This document shows, piece after piece, positions 9,824 through 18,648 of a stretch of DNA of 64,000 bases (the stretch's first letter is position 1; each line of letters starts with the position of its first letter). The position numbers were made by a program, and so were the translations under genes. The DNA is from JAPULR01 sp963665075. GTDB lineage: Bacteria; Chloroflexota; Dehalococcoidia; Lucifugimonadales; GCA-2712585. The notes beneath the pieces are model-generated. The model was not told the origin of the DNA, did no database searches, and worked only from the letters and a program-made list of their open reading frames with translations. The stretch lies in NCBI GenBank assembly GCA_963665075.1, contig OY762063.1:1488001-1552000 (forward strand). The letters run 5' to 3'.

Positions 9824-10390
9824 ATGCCAACCGACAGAAAAATCCAACAGGTCGCCGAAATCAAGGAACGCCTCGAACGCTGCGTCATCGCCGTCTCCAC
9901 CAACCCCACCGGCCTCGACGCCAACGACATGAACGACCTCCGTCGCCGACTCCGGGAGCGCGACGTCGAATACCGCATCGTCAAGAACACCCTCACCTAC
10001 ATCGCCGCCGAAGAAGCCTCCAAGCCCAACCTCCGCGTGGTGGTCAATGGCCCCACCGGCCTCGCCTTCGGCTACGACGACCCCCGCCTCGTCGCCCAGA
10101 CCCTCGATGAATTCATCCGCGCCACCCGTTCGCCCCTGGTCATCCAGGGCGCCCTCCTCAACACCCGCGCCCTCACGCCCGACGAAGTCCGCACCCTCGC
10201 GAGCCTTCCCTCCCAGGAAGTGTTGATGAGCCAGCTTCTCGGCCAGATTCAGCATCCCATCTCCAGGCTCGTCGGCCAGCTTCAAGCCCCCATCAACGGA
10301 CTGGTCAACGCCCTGAGCGCAACCATCGGCGGATTGGGCAACGTCCTACAGCAGCGCATACAACAACTCGAAAGCGAGTCCGACTCATAG
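9824..10390 (+). CDS. rplJ: 50S ribosomal protein L10
   Basis: The base of the ribosomal stalk. 188 residues, with the N-terminal rRNA-binding domain (RDVEYRIVKNTL) and a C-terminal helix that binds L7/L12 dimers. The C-terminal tail is long and hydrophobic (QLQAPINGLVNALSATIGGL), which may allow three dimers. It is preceded by the attenuator leader and followed 59 bases later by rplL. Confidence 0.96.
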   Translation: MPTDRKIQQVAEIKERLERCVIAVSTNPTGLDANDMNDLRRRLRERDVEYRIVKNTLTYIAAEEASKPNLRVVVNGPTGLAFGYDDPRLVAQTLDEFIRATRSPLVIQGALLNTRALTPDEVRTLASLPSQEVLMSQLLGQIQHPISRLVGQLQAPINGLVNALSATIGGLGNVLQQRIQQLESESDS

Positions 10391-10449
10391 TCTGAACCTC
10401 GCGAATTAGACCAAAAGCAACTTCAACCAGCGAATAACCAGGAGGAACA

Positions 10450-10836
10450 ATGAGCAACGAAGAAATCTTGGAAGCCATAAAGGGCATGACCGTAATGGAG
10501 CTTTCGGAACTGGTTAAGGCCCTCGAAGACCAGTTCGGCGTCTCCGCCGCCGCGCCCGTGGCCGTAGCCGCTCCGGTGGCCGCCGCCGCCAACGGTGGCG
10601 CGCCCGCCGCCGTCGAGGAGGAGCAGACCGAATTCTCCGTCATCCTCACCGAAATAGGCGGCAACAAGATCAACGTCATCAAGGCCGTCCGCGAAGTCAC
10701 CACCCTCGGCCTCCGCGAAGCCAAGTCCGTCGTCGAAGCCGCTCCCAAGGCCATCAAGGAAGGCGTCAGCAAGGACGAGGCCGAAGAGGTCAAGAAGAAG
10801 CTCGAAGCCGCCGGGGGCAAGGCCGAACTCAAATAA
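10450..10836 (+). CDS. rplL: 50S ribosomal protein L7/L12
   Basis: The stalk protein that recruits translation GTPases. 128 residues: N-terminal dimer domain, Ala/Pro hinge at about 35-58, and the C-terminal domain containing LREAKSVVEAAPKAIKEGVS. AGGAGG lies six bases before the ATG. rpoB and rpoC, which usually follow, are absent; repeats and radC come next. Confidence 0.98.
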   Translation: MSNEEILEAIKGMTVMELSELVKALEDQFGVSAAAPVAVAAPVAAAANGGAPAAVEEEQTEFSVILTEIGGNKINVIKAVREVTTLGLREAKSVVEAAPKAIKEGVSKDEAEEVKKKLEAAGGKAELK

Positions 10837-11159
10837 CCCCCAACCCCCCCTTCCCCCGCCACCCCTCCGTCATTCCCGCCCCCTCCCCGTCATTCCCGCG
10901 CAGGCGGGAATCCACGGGTGGTTGACGGGCTGGGCATCCGCTCACCCTGAGCTTGTCGAAGGGTCGAGCGGGCAAGGTATGACGGCGAACCGTCCCCCAT
11001 CTTCTCCCTTCCTCCTCGATGGGGGAAGGCTGAGATGAGGGTGATTCCAGGATGGTAAAAACCTCTTCCCCCTCGATGGGGGAAGATTGAGATGGGGGTG
11101 ATTCCCGTGACATCTATGACGCATCCAGCAGTTACGCAAAGGTCGGTGAAGGTCTGAAC
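10837..11159. repeat. Intergenic repeat cluster after rplL
   Basis: 323 bases without a gene, packed with dispersed repeats: family A (CGTCATTCCCGCGCAGGCGG, palindromic) at 10889-10914, family B at about 10939-10969, and two family C copies (CTTCCCCCTCGATGGGGGAA followed by a GATGGGGGTGA tail) near 11005-11043 and 11062-11103. Confidence 0.85.
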
Positions 11160-11408
11160 ATGAGCCGCCGAAAAGACAGAGAACGCTTCCTCGCCAGGAA
11201 GCGCCTGAACCCGGACTACCTGGGATTCCGGGGCCACGACAGCCCCGCCCAGACGTCGGAGCCGCCGCTGCAGAAGGTCACCTGCTCCAACTGCGGCCGC
11301 GTCCGCAACGTGCCCGTCGGCGTCGCCGCCGAGCATCCCGACGACTACGTCTGCGCCACCTGCCAGGAGCAGACCCAGGCCGAAGAAACGGAAGCCCCCG
11401 CCAGCTGA
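11160..11408 (+). CDS. Small zinc-ribbon protein
   Basis: 82 residues. A basic N-terminus (MSRRKDRERFLARKRL) is followed by a four-cysteine zinc ribbon, CSNC at 42-45 and CATC at 65-68, then an acidic tail. The make-up suggests RNA or DNA binding, but no family is recognised. Its stop overlaps the radC start (TGATG), so the two are translationally coupled. Confidence 0.75.
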   Translation: MSRRKDRERFLARKRLNPDYLGFRGHDSPAQTSEPPLQKVTCSNCGRVRNVPVGVAAEHPDDYVCATCQEQTQAEETEAPAS

Positions 11409-12118
11409 TGGAACTGCCCCAGGCCATTTCCTACAGCACCATGATCCGGGACACTCCCGCCACGGAGCGCCCCCGCGAAAAGCTCAAGAACTTCGGCCCC
11501 GACCACCTCAGCAACGCCGAACTCATCGCCATCCTCCTCAGAACCGGCGTCAAGGGCGAAGGCGTAGTCACCATGTCCCAGCGCATCCTCCACCGCTTCG
11601 GCGGGCTGCCCGGCCTGGCGAGAACCAACTTCGTCGAACTCTGCGCCGAGCACGGCATCAGCGAAGCCAAGGCCTGCCAGATTCTCGCCGCTATGGACCT
11701 GGGACGCCGACTCTCCAGCCTCAAAGCCACGGAAAACCCCAGGGTAAATTCTCCCAGAGACGTGGCGAACCTCCTCTTCGGCGAGATGAGCTTCCTCGAC
11801 CGGGAGCACCTGAAAACCGTGCTCGTCAACACCAAGAACGAGGTTGTGGGAATCCGCGAAATCTACGTCGGCAACGTGAACTCCTCCATAGCCAGACCAG
11901 CCGAAATCTTCCGCCCCGCCATCCGGGAGAACTGCCCCGGCATAATCGTCGTCCACAACCACCCCTCCGGCGACCCGACCCCCAGCGGCGAAGACGTCGT
12001 AGTCACCCGCCAGCTTGTGGAAGCGGGCAAAGTCCTCGGCATCGAAATGCTCGACCACATCATCATCGGCAGCGAAGAACGCTTCGTCAGCCTCAAGAAA
12101 ACGGGCCTCGGCTTCTAA
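11408..12118 (+). CDS. radC: RadC family JAB domain protein
   Basis: 236 residues. An N-terminal helix-hairpin-helix (LSNAELIAILLRTG) is followed by the JAMM/MPN domain, with metal motif HNHPSGDPTPSGED near residue 182. Despite its name the family has no firmly established role in repair. The ATG at 11408 overlaps the upstream stop. Confidence 0.93.
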   Translation: MELPQAISYSTMIRDTPATERPREKLKNFGPDHLSNAELIAILLRTGVKGEGVVTMSQRILHRFGGLPGLARTNFVELCAEHGISEAKACQILAAMDLGRRLSSLKATENPRVNSPRDVANLLFGEMSFLDREHLKTVLVNTKNEVVGIREIYVGNVNSSIARPAEIFRPAIRENCPGIIVVHNHPSGDPTPSGEDVVVTRQLVEAGKVLGIEMLDHIIIGSEERFVSLKKTGLGF

Positions 12119-12423
12119 CCCACCCTCCTTATCTCTTCCCCCTCCAATCACCCCGTCATTCCGGCGAAAGCCGGAATCCAGTCCCCACTAAAATAACCCC
12201 ATCATTTACCGTCATTCCCGTGAAAACGGGAATCCATCTCATCCCACGTAGGGACGACCGGCCTGTCGCCCCTGCAATCCCGCCACCAACGTCCCGCGCA
12301 GACGCCAAACCCCTCAACCCACGCCCAACTCTGCGAAACTTGCCGCAACGCAGTTGCCCCCTTGTTTCTCCACGCCATCTGAAAGACAATAACACCCTCA
12401 CATCCTCACCAAAGGAGCATCCC
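12119..12423. repeat. Intergenic repeats and RBS of the cupin gene
   Basis: 305 bases. Family A variants lie at about 12153-12180 (arms CCGGC/GCCGG) and 12211-12236 (arms CCCGT/ACGGG). A further palindromic element, a GGCGACCGGCC-type sequence also seen at 25.16 kb, lies at about 12247-12273. AAAGGAG at 12411-12417 is the ribosome site for the next gene. Confidence 0.75.
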
Positions 12424-12750
12424 TTGTACTTCTACAACGCGCAAGAACGAGACCCCAAGGAAATCGTACCTGGCGGCACCATCCGCACCTTCTGGGGAGA
12501 AAACACCCTCCTCTCCGTCGTCGACATCGAACCCGGCGTGGAAGTCCCCCTCCACACCCACCCCCACGAACAGTCCGGCATGGTCATCGAAGGCGAACTG
12601 GAAATGGGCGTAGACGGAAACGTCCGCATCCTCAAGCCCGGCGACATGTACATCATCCCCGGCAACGTCGAGCACTACGCCAAAGCCTCCACCTCCAGCG
12701 CCAAAGTCCTCGACATCTTCAGCCCCGTCCGCGAAGACTACCAATACTAG
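12424..12750 (+). CDS. Cupin domain protein
   Basis: A single cupin barrel of 108 residues. Motif 1 is PLHTHPHEQSGMVIEGELEM and motif 2 is PGDMYIIPGNVEHYA, giving the usual three His and one Glu metal ligands. TTG at 12424 is the start: AAAGGAG lies six bases upstream and no ATG is near the domain. The substrate cannot be told from sequence; small single-domain cupins of this kind often serve catabolic pathways. Confidence 0.85.
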   Translation: MYFYNAQERDPKEIVPGGTIRTFWGENTLLSVVDIEPGVEVPLHTHPHEQSGMVIEGELEMGVDGNVRILKPGDMYIIPGNVEHYAKASTSSAKVLDIFSPVREDYQY

Positions 12751-12954
12751 CAGACCCGCCTATGCCCCTAACCTCATTCGTCATTCCCGGCACCCCCTCC
12801 GTCATTCCCGCGTAGGCGGGAATCCATCTTCGCCCTTGAGGAGACCTTTCCATAACCGTCATTCCCATCCCCTCTTATCCCTTCTCCCTTGAGGGAGAAG
12901 GTTAGGATGAGGGTGATTCTCACCCACCACCAACTAACCGCCAGGAGGAATCCC

Positions 12955-14100
12955 ATGCCCCAGAACCCGATGTCCGCCCCCGTCTACCGCCGCTTCGGCG
13001 CCCGCCCCATCATCAACGCCGCCGGCACCGTCACCCGCCTCGGCGGCTCCCGCACCCGCCCCGAGGCCCTCGCCGCCATGACCGAAGCCTCCAACTACCT
13101 GGTGGATATGCAGGAACTGAACCAACGCGCCGGGGAAGTCATCGCCCGCGTCACCGGCGCCGAAGCCGGCTTCGTCTGCAACGGCGCCGCCAGCGGCCTC
13201 CTTCTCCAAGCCGCCGCCGTCATCGCCGGAACCGACCCCGCCGTCGCCCAGCAGCTCCCCCATCCCGTGGGCGTGCCCAACGAAATCATCATCCAGACGG
13301 CCCATCGATTCCCCTACGACCAGGCCTACCGCGCCGCCGGCGCCAAGCTGGTCACCATCGGCACCGGACGCCGCTGCGCCCCCTGGGAGTTGGAAGCCGC
13401 CATCAACGAACGCACCGCCGCCGTCGCCTTCCTCTTCTCCCCATTCATCTCCCGCTCCGGCCTGACCCTCCCCGAAGTCGCGGAAATCGCCCATGCCCGC
13501 GGCGTCCCCGTCATCGTCGACGGCGCGTCGATGGTGCCCCCCAAGGCCAACCTCCGCCGCTACATAGCAATGGGCGCCGACCTGGTCACCATCAGCGGCG
13601 GCAAGGGCATCCGCGGCCCCCAGGGTTCCGGCCTCCTCTTTGGAAGGAAGGACCTCGTCGCGGGCGCAGCCTTCAACGCCAGCCCCAACCAGTTCCTCGG
13701 ACGCGGCATGAAGGTCTCCAAGGAAGAGATCATCGGCTTCCTCACCGCCCTCGAACTCTTCGTCGACGAAGACGAGGAGGTCGAGATGGCGCGGCTGCAT
13801 CGAATGTCCCAAAGCGTCGTGGACGCCCTAATAGAAATTCCCGGCCTCTCCGCCTCCGTCGAGCGCGACGAGAACGACTACCTCATCCCCACCGCCGTCC
13901 TCCGATTCAAGCCCGATTGGGTCGGCCCCGCCAAGGCCGAATTCATGTCCGCCCTGGAACAAGGCGACCCGCCCGTCTTCCTGCAAGGAACCTTCACCCC
14001 GCCGGAAGACGCCGCCGTAGACCTCTTCAACGTCTCCGACGAAGAACTCCCCATCCTCATCAACCGCCTCCGCGAGGAACTCCTCCGCCACCCCGCCTGA
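12955..14100 (+). CDS. SelA-like PLP-dependent enzyme
   Basis: 381 residues, fold type I PLP enzyme. The Schiff-base lysine lies in VTISGGKGIRGPQGSGL near residue 222, and VPVIVDGAS upstream carries the PLP-ring Asp. It belongs to the SelA-like group that includes ammonia-lyases and other transferases. It is shorter than selenocysteine synthase (about 460 residues) and lacks the N-terminal domain that binds tRNA-Sec, so it is not called selA. ATG at 12955 has AGGAGG upstream; in-frame sequence further 5' is repeat DNA. Confidence 0.82.
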   Translation: MPQNPMSAPVYRRFGARPIINAAGTVTRLGGSRTRPEALAAMTEASNYLVDMQELNQRAGEVIARVTGAEAGFVCNGAASGLLLQAAAVIAGTDPAVAQQLPHPVGVPNEIIIQTAHRFPYDQAYRAAGAKLVTIGTGRRCAPWELEAAINERTAAVAFLFSPFISRSGLTLPEVAEIAHARGVPVIVDGASMVPPKANLRRYIAMGADLVTISGGKGIRGPQGSGLLFGRKDLVAGAAFNASPNQFLGRGMKVSKEEIIGFLTALELFVDEDEEVEMARLHRMSQSVVDALIEIPGLSASVERDENDYLIPTAVLRFKPDWVGPAKAEFMSALEQGDPPVFLQGTFTPPEDAAVDLFNVSDEELPILINRLREELLRHPA

Positions 14101-14128
14101 CCTCAACGAGTCTTTCTAACAGATGAGT

Positions 14129-14150
14129 TTCCAGCTATAATTGGAACCAA
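14129..14150 (+). promoter_or_regulatory. Promoter with overlapping inverted repeats
   Basis: A TATAAT -10 box at 14136-14141 sits exactly between the arms TTCCA (14129-14133) and TGGAA (14142-14146), followed by the palindrome TTGGAACCAA at 14141-14150. This looks like a repressor site on the promoter of the RusA/nuclease pair. No clear -35 box is seen. Confidence 0.5.
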
Positions 14151-14183
14151 TTCCCCAAAGTCTGAGGCTGAAAACAATAAAGC

Positions 14184-14588
14184 ATGCCCCTACCAATTGA
14201 GTTGGTCATTGACGGACCTCCCATATCCCAACATAATAGGGGTCCCGGCAAAACGCTTTGGAGGCAAAAGGTAAAGAATGCCGCAAGCCGGAGTTGGGGT
14301 ACAGAGTTGCCCGACGCTGGAAAAGTCATGGTGACCATAACCTATTTCTCTCGTGGTGCGTCCCTTGATGTCGACAATATGCCGAAGCCAATTCTGGATG
14401 AATTGAATGGGCTGGTATATTTCGATGATTCGCAAGTAACAGATCTGATTTGCCGGAAGAGGGACCTGAACATAGACTTACCATTACAGAATCCGTCGAC
14501 TAAATTGATTGAAACTCTGTCAAGCGGCGAACAGCCTGTTCAAATCAATATAGCAAATGCACAGAATCAGGTGGTGGCAATATGGTAA
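14184..14588 (+). CDS. RusA-family Holliday junction resolvase
   Basis: 134 residues. RusA proteins resolve Holliday junctions and usually come from phages. The catalytic core is clear: D62 and D64 in LDVDNMPK, K68, then LDELNGLVYFDDSQV with D72 and D81/D82. The C-terminal 35 residues extend past the usual end. The gene overlaps the next one by seven bases. It is clearly lower in GC than the flanking genes, which points to transfer. In a non-phage context its pairing with a nuclease/HEPN protein suggests a defence or mobile function. Confidence 0.85.
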   Translation: MPLPIELVIDGPPISQHNRGPGKTLWRQKVKNAASRSWGTELPDAGKVMVTITYFSRGASLDVDNMPKPILDELNGLVYFDDSQVTDLICRKRDLNIDLPLQNPSTKLIETLSSGEQPVQINIANAQNQVVAIW

Positions 14589-15271
14589 ACATTGCAAATG
14601 ACACCGAATATCTCCTGAGTCTTAAGACAGCTGAAGAGTACCGCAGCAAAGGCTACGAAGTCCATCGAGAGGCCCCTCTCGAATTCCTGCCTGGTTATAG
14701 TGTGGATTTACTCGCTATTAAGGACAATGAAGTAACGGTGATTGAGGTAAAGACCCGTTCATCCTTGGCCGCGAATCCGAAGATAGCCGAGTTGGCTCGA
14801 ATCATTGAGGGTAAGCCGGGGTGGAATTTTGAGTTGCTTTTGGTAGCTGAACCTGAGAAAGTGCCTTCACCAGAAGTTGTCCGTTCGTTTGACAAGTCAG
14901 ACATTGCAAAAAGGATAAGCGAAGCTCAGAAGGCTTTGGAGGCGGGTTGGGTGGAAGTCTCCTTCTTCCTCGCATGGTCGGCTTCAGAAGCTGTCATAAG
15001 AGAGTTGCTGACAAAAGGGGAAGCATCGGGTAATAGCATTACATCTACGGGTTTCGTTCTAGATCAGGGAATTTATCAGGGCGTAATCTCCAGAGAACAG
15101 TACGATGCATTGAACCGTTTCCGGAAGTACCGCAACGCCATCATCCACGGCTTCACCGTCCCCGACTTCGACGAAAGCCTCGTTACCGAACTCCTCGATA
15201 CCATCCGCAGCATCGAAGAAGAAGCCGCCCTCGACCCCCCCTCCAACGACCAACCCTCCCTCACCGACTAG
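14582..15271 (+). CDS. PD-(D/E)XK nuclease fused to HEPN domain
   Basis: 229 residues. The N-terminal 90 residues look like a restriction-type nuclease: GYEVHREAPLEF, D42 in YSVDLLAI, then E55 and K57 in VIEVKTR. The C-terminal half is helical and ends in the HEPN RNase motif R184-NAII-H189 (RKYRNAIIHGF). HEPN domains with RX4-6H are usually metal-independent RNases in toxins and defence systems. Codon use shifts abruptly at about 15115: upstream it is mixed and AT-richer, downstream it is host-like and C-rich. Coupled to the RusA gene by overlap. Confidence 0.8.
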   Translation: MVNIANDTEYLLSLKTAEEYRSKGYEVHREAPLEFLPGYSVDLLAIKDNEVTVIEVKTRSSLAANPKIAELARIIEGKPGWNFELLLVAEPEKVPSPEVVRSFDKSDIAKRISEAQKALEAGWVEVSFFLAWSASEAVIRELLTKGEASGNSITSTGFVLDQGIYQGVISREQYDALNRFRKYRNAIIHGFTVPDFDESLVTELLDTIRSIEEEAALDPPSNDQPSLTD

Positions 15272-15292
15272 CCAAACCGTCGCGCCCCAACC

Positions 15293-15961
15293 CTACCCCG
15301 CCGCCACCGCCGGCGCCTTCTTCTTGCTCCCCGTCACCAGGAACAACACCTGCTCCGCGATATTCGTCGCCCGGTCCGCCACCCGCTCCAGGTCGTGCGC
15401 CACCCAAACCAGGTACGTCGCCCTCTTGATATTCCTCGGGTCCTCAATCATATACGTCAGCAACTCCCGGAAAACCTGGTCGTACAGCGCGTCCACCTCG
15501 TCGTCGTCGTCGCAAACCTGATGCGCCAAAACAATGTCCCGCTCCACCAGCGCGTCCAGACTCCGCCGCATCATGTCAATCGTCTTGTCCGCCATGCGCG
15601 GAATGTCGATGAGCGGCTTCAGCGGCGGCTCGTCGCCCATCATCAGGCTTATCTTCCCGATCCCCTCCGCGTAGTCCGCCATCCGCTCCAACTCCGCGCT
15701 GATTTGCAGAACCGCTATCAGATACCGCAAGTCCCGCGCCACCGGCGTCTGTCTGGCAATCACGTGGATGCACTGGTCCTCTATCTCCACCTGCTTGTCG
15801 TCGATGATGTCGTCGTCACGCACCACCTCCCGCGCTGCCTGCATATCCCGATTCTTCAGCGCGTCCATAGCCTTCGCCAGCGCCTTCTCCACCATGCTCC
15901 CCATGACGAGCAGGTCGTCCTGCAACGTGGTCAACTCCTGCTCGAATATCGTCCTTGGCAT
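15293..15961 (-). CDS. phoU: Phosphate-specific transport accessory protein PhoU
   Basis: 222 residues, two three-helix bundles each with the PhoU metal-site pattern (RNMADYAEG-like ERMADYAEG and ERVADRATNIAE). It damps PhoR signalling when phosphate is plentiful and controls PstSCAB. It is the last gene of the pst operon. ATG 15961 lies 40 bases after the pstB stop. Confidence 0.96.
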   Translation of the reverse strand: MPRTIFEQELTTLQDDLLVMGSMVEKALAKAMDALKNRDMQAAREVVRDDDIIDDKQVEIEDQCIHVIARQTPVARDLRYLIAVLQISAELERMADYAEGIGKISLMMGDEPPLKPLIDIPRMADKTIDMMRRSLDALVERDIVLAHQVCDDDDEVDALYDQVFRELLTYMIEDPRNIKRATYLVWVAHDLERVADRATNIAEQVLFLVTGSKKKAPAVAAG

Positions 15962-16001
15962 ACGCCCCTCCTAATCGGTCGTCCCCGAAACCGCTTCCAC
16001 G

Positions 16002-16844
16002 CTAGCTGAACCGGCCCGTGATATACGCTTCCGTCTGCTCGTGGCTCGGATTCGTAAACATCCGCTCCGTCGTGTCGAACTCCACCAGGTAGCCCGCCCT
16101 CTCTTCACCCACCATCAGGAACGCCGTCTCGTCCGACACCCGCGCCGCCTGCTGCATGTTGTGGGTGACGATGACGATGCTGTACTGCTCCTTCAACTCC
16201 CTAATCAGATCCTCTATCGCCAGCGTCGCGATGGGGTCCAGCGCCGAGCACGGCTCGTCCATCAGTATCACCTCCGGCTCGATGGCGATGGCCCTGGCGA
16301 TGCACAACCTCTGCTGCTGCCCGCCCGAAAGCGAAAGCGCGCTCTCCTTCAACCGGTCCTTCACCTCGTCCCACAGCGCCGCCTGCCGCAGGGAACGCTC
16401 CACCGCCTCCGCCATATTCCCCCGATACCCGTTTATCTGCAAGCCGAAGGCCACGTTGTTGTAGATCGACTTCGGAAACGGATTCGGCTTCTGGAACACC
16501 ATCCCTATCCTGCTCCGCAGCTCCACCGGGTCCACCTCAGGAGCGTTGATGTCCCCTCCGTCGAACAGAATCTCCCCCTCGATGCGCCCGCCCTGGGAGA
16601 GTTCGTGCATCCGGTTCAGACACCGCACCAGCGTGCTCTTGCCGCAGCCGGAAGGCCCGATGATGGCCGTTACCGCGTTGCGGCGCATCGGCATGCTGAC
16701 GTCCTTGATGGCCCTGAACTTGCCATAGTAGGCGTTGAGGCCCTTCGCCTCCATCACGTGATCCGCCGCGCCCTCCGGCGTCGCGTCCTCGGACTTTTCG
16801 ACGAAGTTTGCCTCTATGCGTCTCATGGTAATCGTGGTCACCAT
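16002..16844 (-). CDS. pstB: Phosphate ABC transporter ATPase PstB
   Basis: 280 residues, cytoplasmic ATPase of phosphate import. Walker A GPSGCGKST, signature LSGGQQQRLCIARAIA, Walker B VILMDEPCSALDP and the family hallmark RCLNRMHEL are all present. ATG 16844 overlaps the pstA stop and has GGAG just upstream. An N-terminal extension of about 25 residues precedes the usual start of the domain. Confidence 0.97.
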   Translation of the reverse strand: MVTTITMRRIEANFVEKSEDATPEGAADHVMEAKGLNAYYGKFRAIKDVSMPMRRNAVTAIIGPSGCGKSTLVRCLNRMHELSQGGRIEGEILFDGGDINAPEVDPVELRSRIGMVFQKPNPFPKSIYNNVAFGLQINGYRGNMAEAVERSLRQAALWDEVKDRLKESALSLSGGQQQRLCIARAIAIEPEVILMDEPCSALDPIATLAIEDLIRELKEQYSIVIVTHNMQQAARVSDETAFLMVGEERAGYLVEFDTTERMFTNPSHEQTEAYITGRFS

Positions 16845-17728
16845 CTTCTCCTTCTAGCGTACATGTAGCGCAGGGCCACAGCCACGCTGTTGAGCAACAA
16901 TAGCACAATCAGAAGTACAACGATACCGGACGCCGCGTTCTCCTGGAATCCGGGAAGCGGACGCGATATCCAGCTGAAAATCTGAATCGGCATCACCGTA
17001 AACGAGTCCATCGGACTCGTCGGCACGAAGAACACCGACGTGAACGCCCCTATGGCAATCAACGGCGCCGTTTCTCCAATCGCCCGCCCCAGCGCCAGAA
17101 TTATCCCCGTCAGCACCGCCGGCATTCCCGCCGGCAAAACCTGGTGCCACACCGCCTGCCACCGCGTCGCCCCCAGCGCCATCGCCGCCTCCCTGATGGA
17201 CGGCGGCACCGACCGCAGCCCCTCCCTCGAAGCCACAATTATGATTGGAAGAATCAGCAGCGTCAGCGTCGCCGCCGCCGCCACTATGCTCGGCCCCAGG
17301 TTGATGCCGAACACGAACACCGCCAGCCCCAGCAGCCCGTACACCACCGAAGGCACCCCCGCTAGCGTGCTGATGTTGGTCTCGATTAGACGCGTGAACC
17401 AGCTCTTCGGCGCGAACTCTTCCAGGTAGATCGCCGCTCCCACTCCCACCGGAATCGAGAACAGCGCCGTGAAGCTCATCACCCACAGCGTCCCCATCAA
17501 CGCCGCCTTCGCCCCCGCTTCCTCCGGGTTCCTCGAAGGGAAGCTCGTCAGGAAGTTCCAGTCCAGCCCTCCAAGGCCGTCCTTGGCCACGATGAACAGC
17601 AGAACCCCCAGGCACAGCACGCCGAAGCCCGTCGCGGATACGGCCAATGCCGCGAACAGCCACGCGCTCCACTTCCTTCCAAACCTGGAAGTTGCGGCGC
17701 CCTTGAAGCTATCAGGCGCGCCGTTCAA
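16838..17728 (-). CDS. pstA: Phosphate ABC transporter permease PstA
   Basis: About 296 residues with six membrane helices and the permease EAA loop (REAAMALGATRWQAVWHQVLP). TTG at 17726-17728 is chosen as start: it overlaps the pstC stop and has AGGGAGGA seven bases upstream, inside the pstC 3' end. Forms the channel with PstC. Confidence 0.94.
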   Translation of the reverse strand: MNGAPDSFKGAATSRFGRKWSAWLFAALAVSATGFGVLCLGVLLFIVAKDGLGGLDWNFLTSFPSRNPEEAGAKAALMGTLWVMSFTALFSIPVGVGAAIYLEEFAPKSWFTRLIETNISTLAGVPSVVYGLLGLAVFVFGINLGPSIVAAAATLTLLILPIIIVASREGLRSVPPSIREAAMALGATRWQAVWHQVLPAGMPAVLTGIILALGRAIGETAPLIAIGAFTSVFFVPTSPMDSFTVMPIQIFSWISRPLPGFQENAASGIVVLLIVLLLLNSVAVALRYMYARRRRW

Positions 17729-18648
17729 TCGTATTCCTCCCTGAACTTGCCGATGAACCACCGCGCGATAAGATTCAGCCCCAGCGTGAAGATGAACAGC
17801 AGCATCCCGATGGCAAAGATGCTCTGGTACTCCACCGTGCCCCGCGGCGTGTCGCCCATCGCCACCTCCATTATGTAGGCGGTCATCGCCTGCATCGCCT
17901 GCAACGGATTCGCCGAAAGGTTAGGTATCCCGCCCGCCGCAATCGTCACTATCATCGTCTCTCCCACCGCCCGCGCCAACGCCAGCAGCCCCGCCGCCAC
18001 TATCCCCGACAGCGCCGCAGGGACCACCACCCGCGTCGAAACCTGGAACCGGTTCGCGCCCAGCGCGTAGGCCCCCTCCCGCAATCCGGTGGGCACCGCC
18101 CGCATCGCGTCCTCGCTCAGCGAAACCACCATCGGAATCAGCATTATCCCCATCGCCAAAGACGCCCCCAGCGCCGTGAAGATGGTCTCCGACTGGAATA
18201 GAGGTCGCACGATGGTCGGCGCTATGAAGCTGATGGCGAAGAACCCGTAGACCACCGTCGGAATCCCCGCCAGCACCTCCAGCGCCGGCTTGATGGTGTC
18301 ACGAAGCCCGTCCGGCGCGTATTCGCTCAGATATATGGCCGTAAGCAGGCCCAACGGGAACGCCACCGCCATCGCCATCCCCGCTATCAGCGCCGTCGCG
18401 GAGAGAAGCGGCAGCGCCCCGAAGCTCTTGTTCGCGAACAGCGGCCTCCACTCCGTCCCCGTCAGAAACTCGATGATGGAAACGTCCCCGAAGAACGGAA
18501 TCGCCTCCACCAGCAGCACCGCGACGATGCCCACCGTCGTAACCACCGAAAGCACGGCGCACAAAAACAGAAACGCCATGACCGGCGCCTCCCGCAACCT
18601 CCGCCGCGTAAGGCGTCCCGGCAGCCAATTCCTCGGCAATCCCCCCAT
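17725..18648 (-). CDS. pstC: Phosphate ABC transporter permease PstC
   Basis: 307 residues with six membrane helices; EAA loop is LREGAYALGANRFQVSTRVVVP. The partner of PstA. It overlaps pstA by four bases. A 433-base repeat-filled gap separates it from pstS upstream, so read-through or a second promoter would be needed. Confidence 0.95.
   Translation of the reverse strand: MGGLPRNWLPGRLTRRRLREAPVMAFLFLCAVLSVVTTVGIVAVLLVEAIPFFGDVSIIEFLTGTEWRPLFANKSFGALPLLSATALIAGMAMAVAFPLGLLTAIYLSEYAPDGLRDTIKPALEVLAGIPTVVYGFFAISFIAPTIVRPLFQSETIFTALGASLAMGIMLIPMVVSLSEDAMRAVPTGLREGAYALGANRFQVSTRVVVPAALSGIVAAGLLALARAVGETMIVTIAAGGIPNLSANPLQAMQAMTAYIMEVAMGDTPRGTVEYQSIFAIGMLLFIFTLGLNLIARWFIGKFREEYD

Noticed and set aside
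12220..12423. Longer N-terminus for the cupin gene
   Set aside because: The added frame is repeat DNA; AAAGGAG and TTG at 12424 give the right domain start.
12955..14100. Calling this gene selA because a selenoprotein is nearby
   Set aside because: It is about 80 residues short and lacks the tRNA-Sec-binding N-terminal domain; the SelA-like family has many members with other functions.
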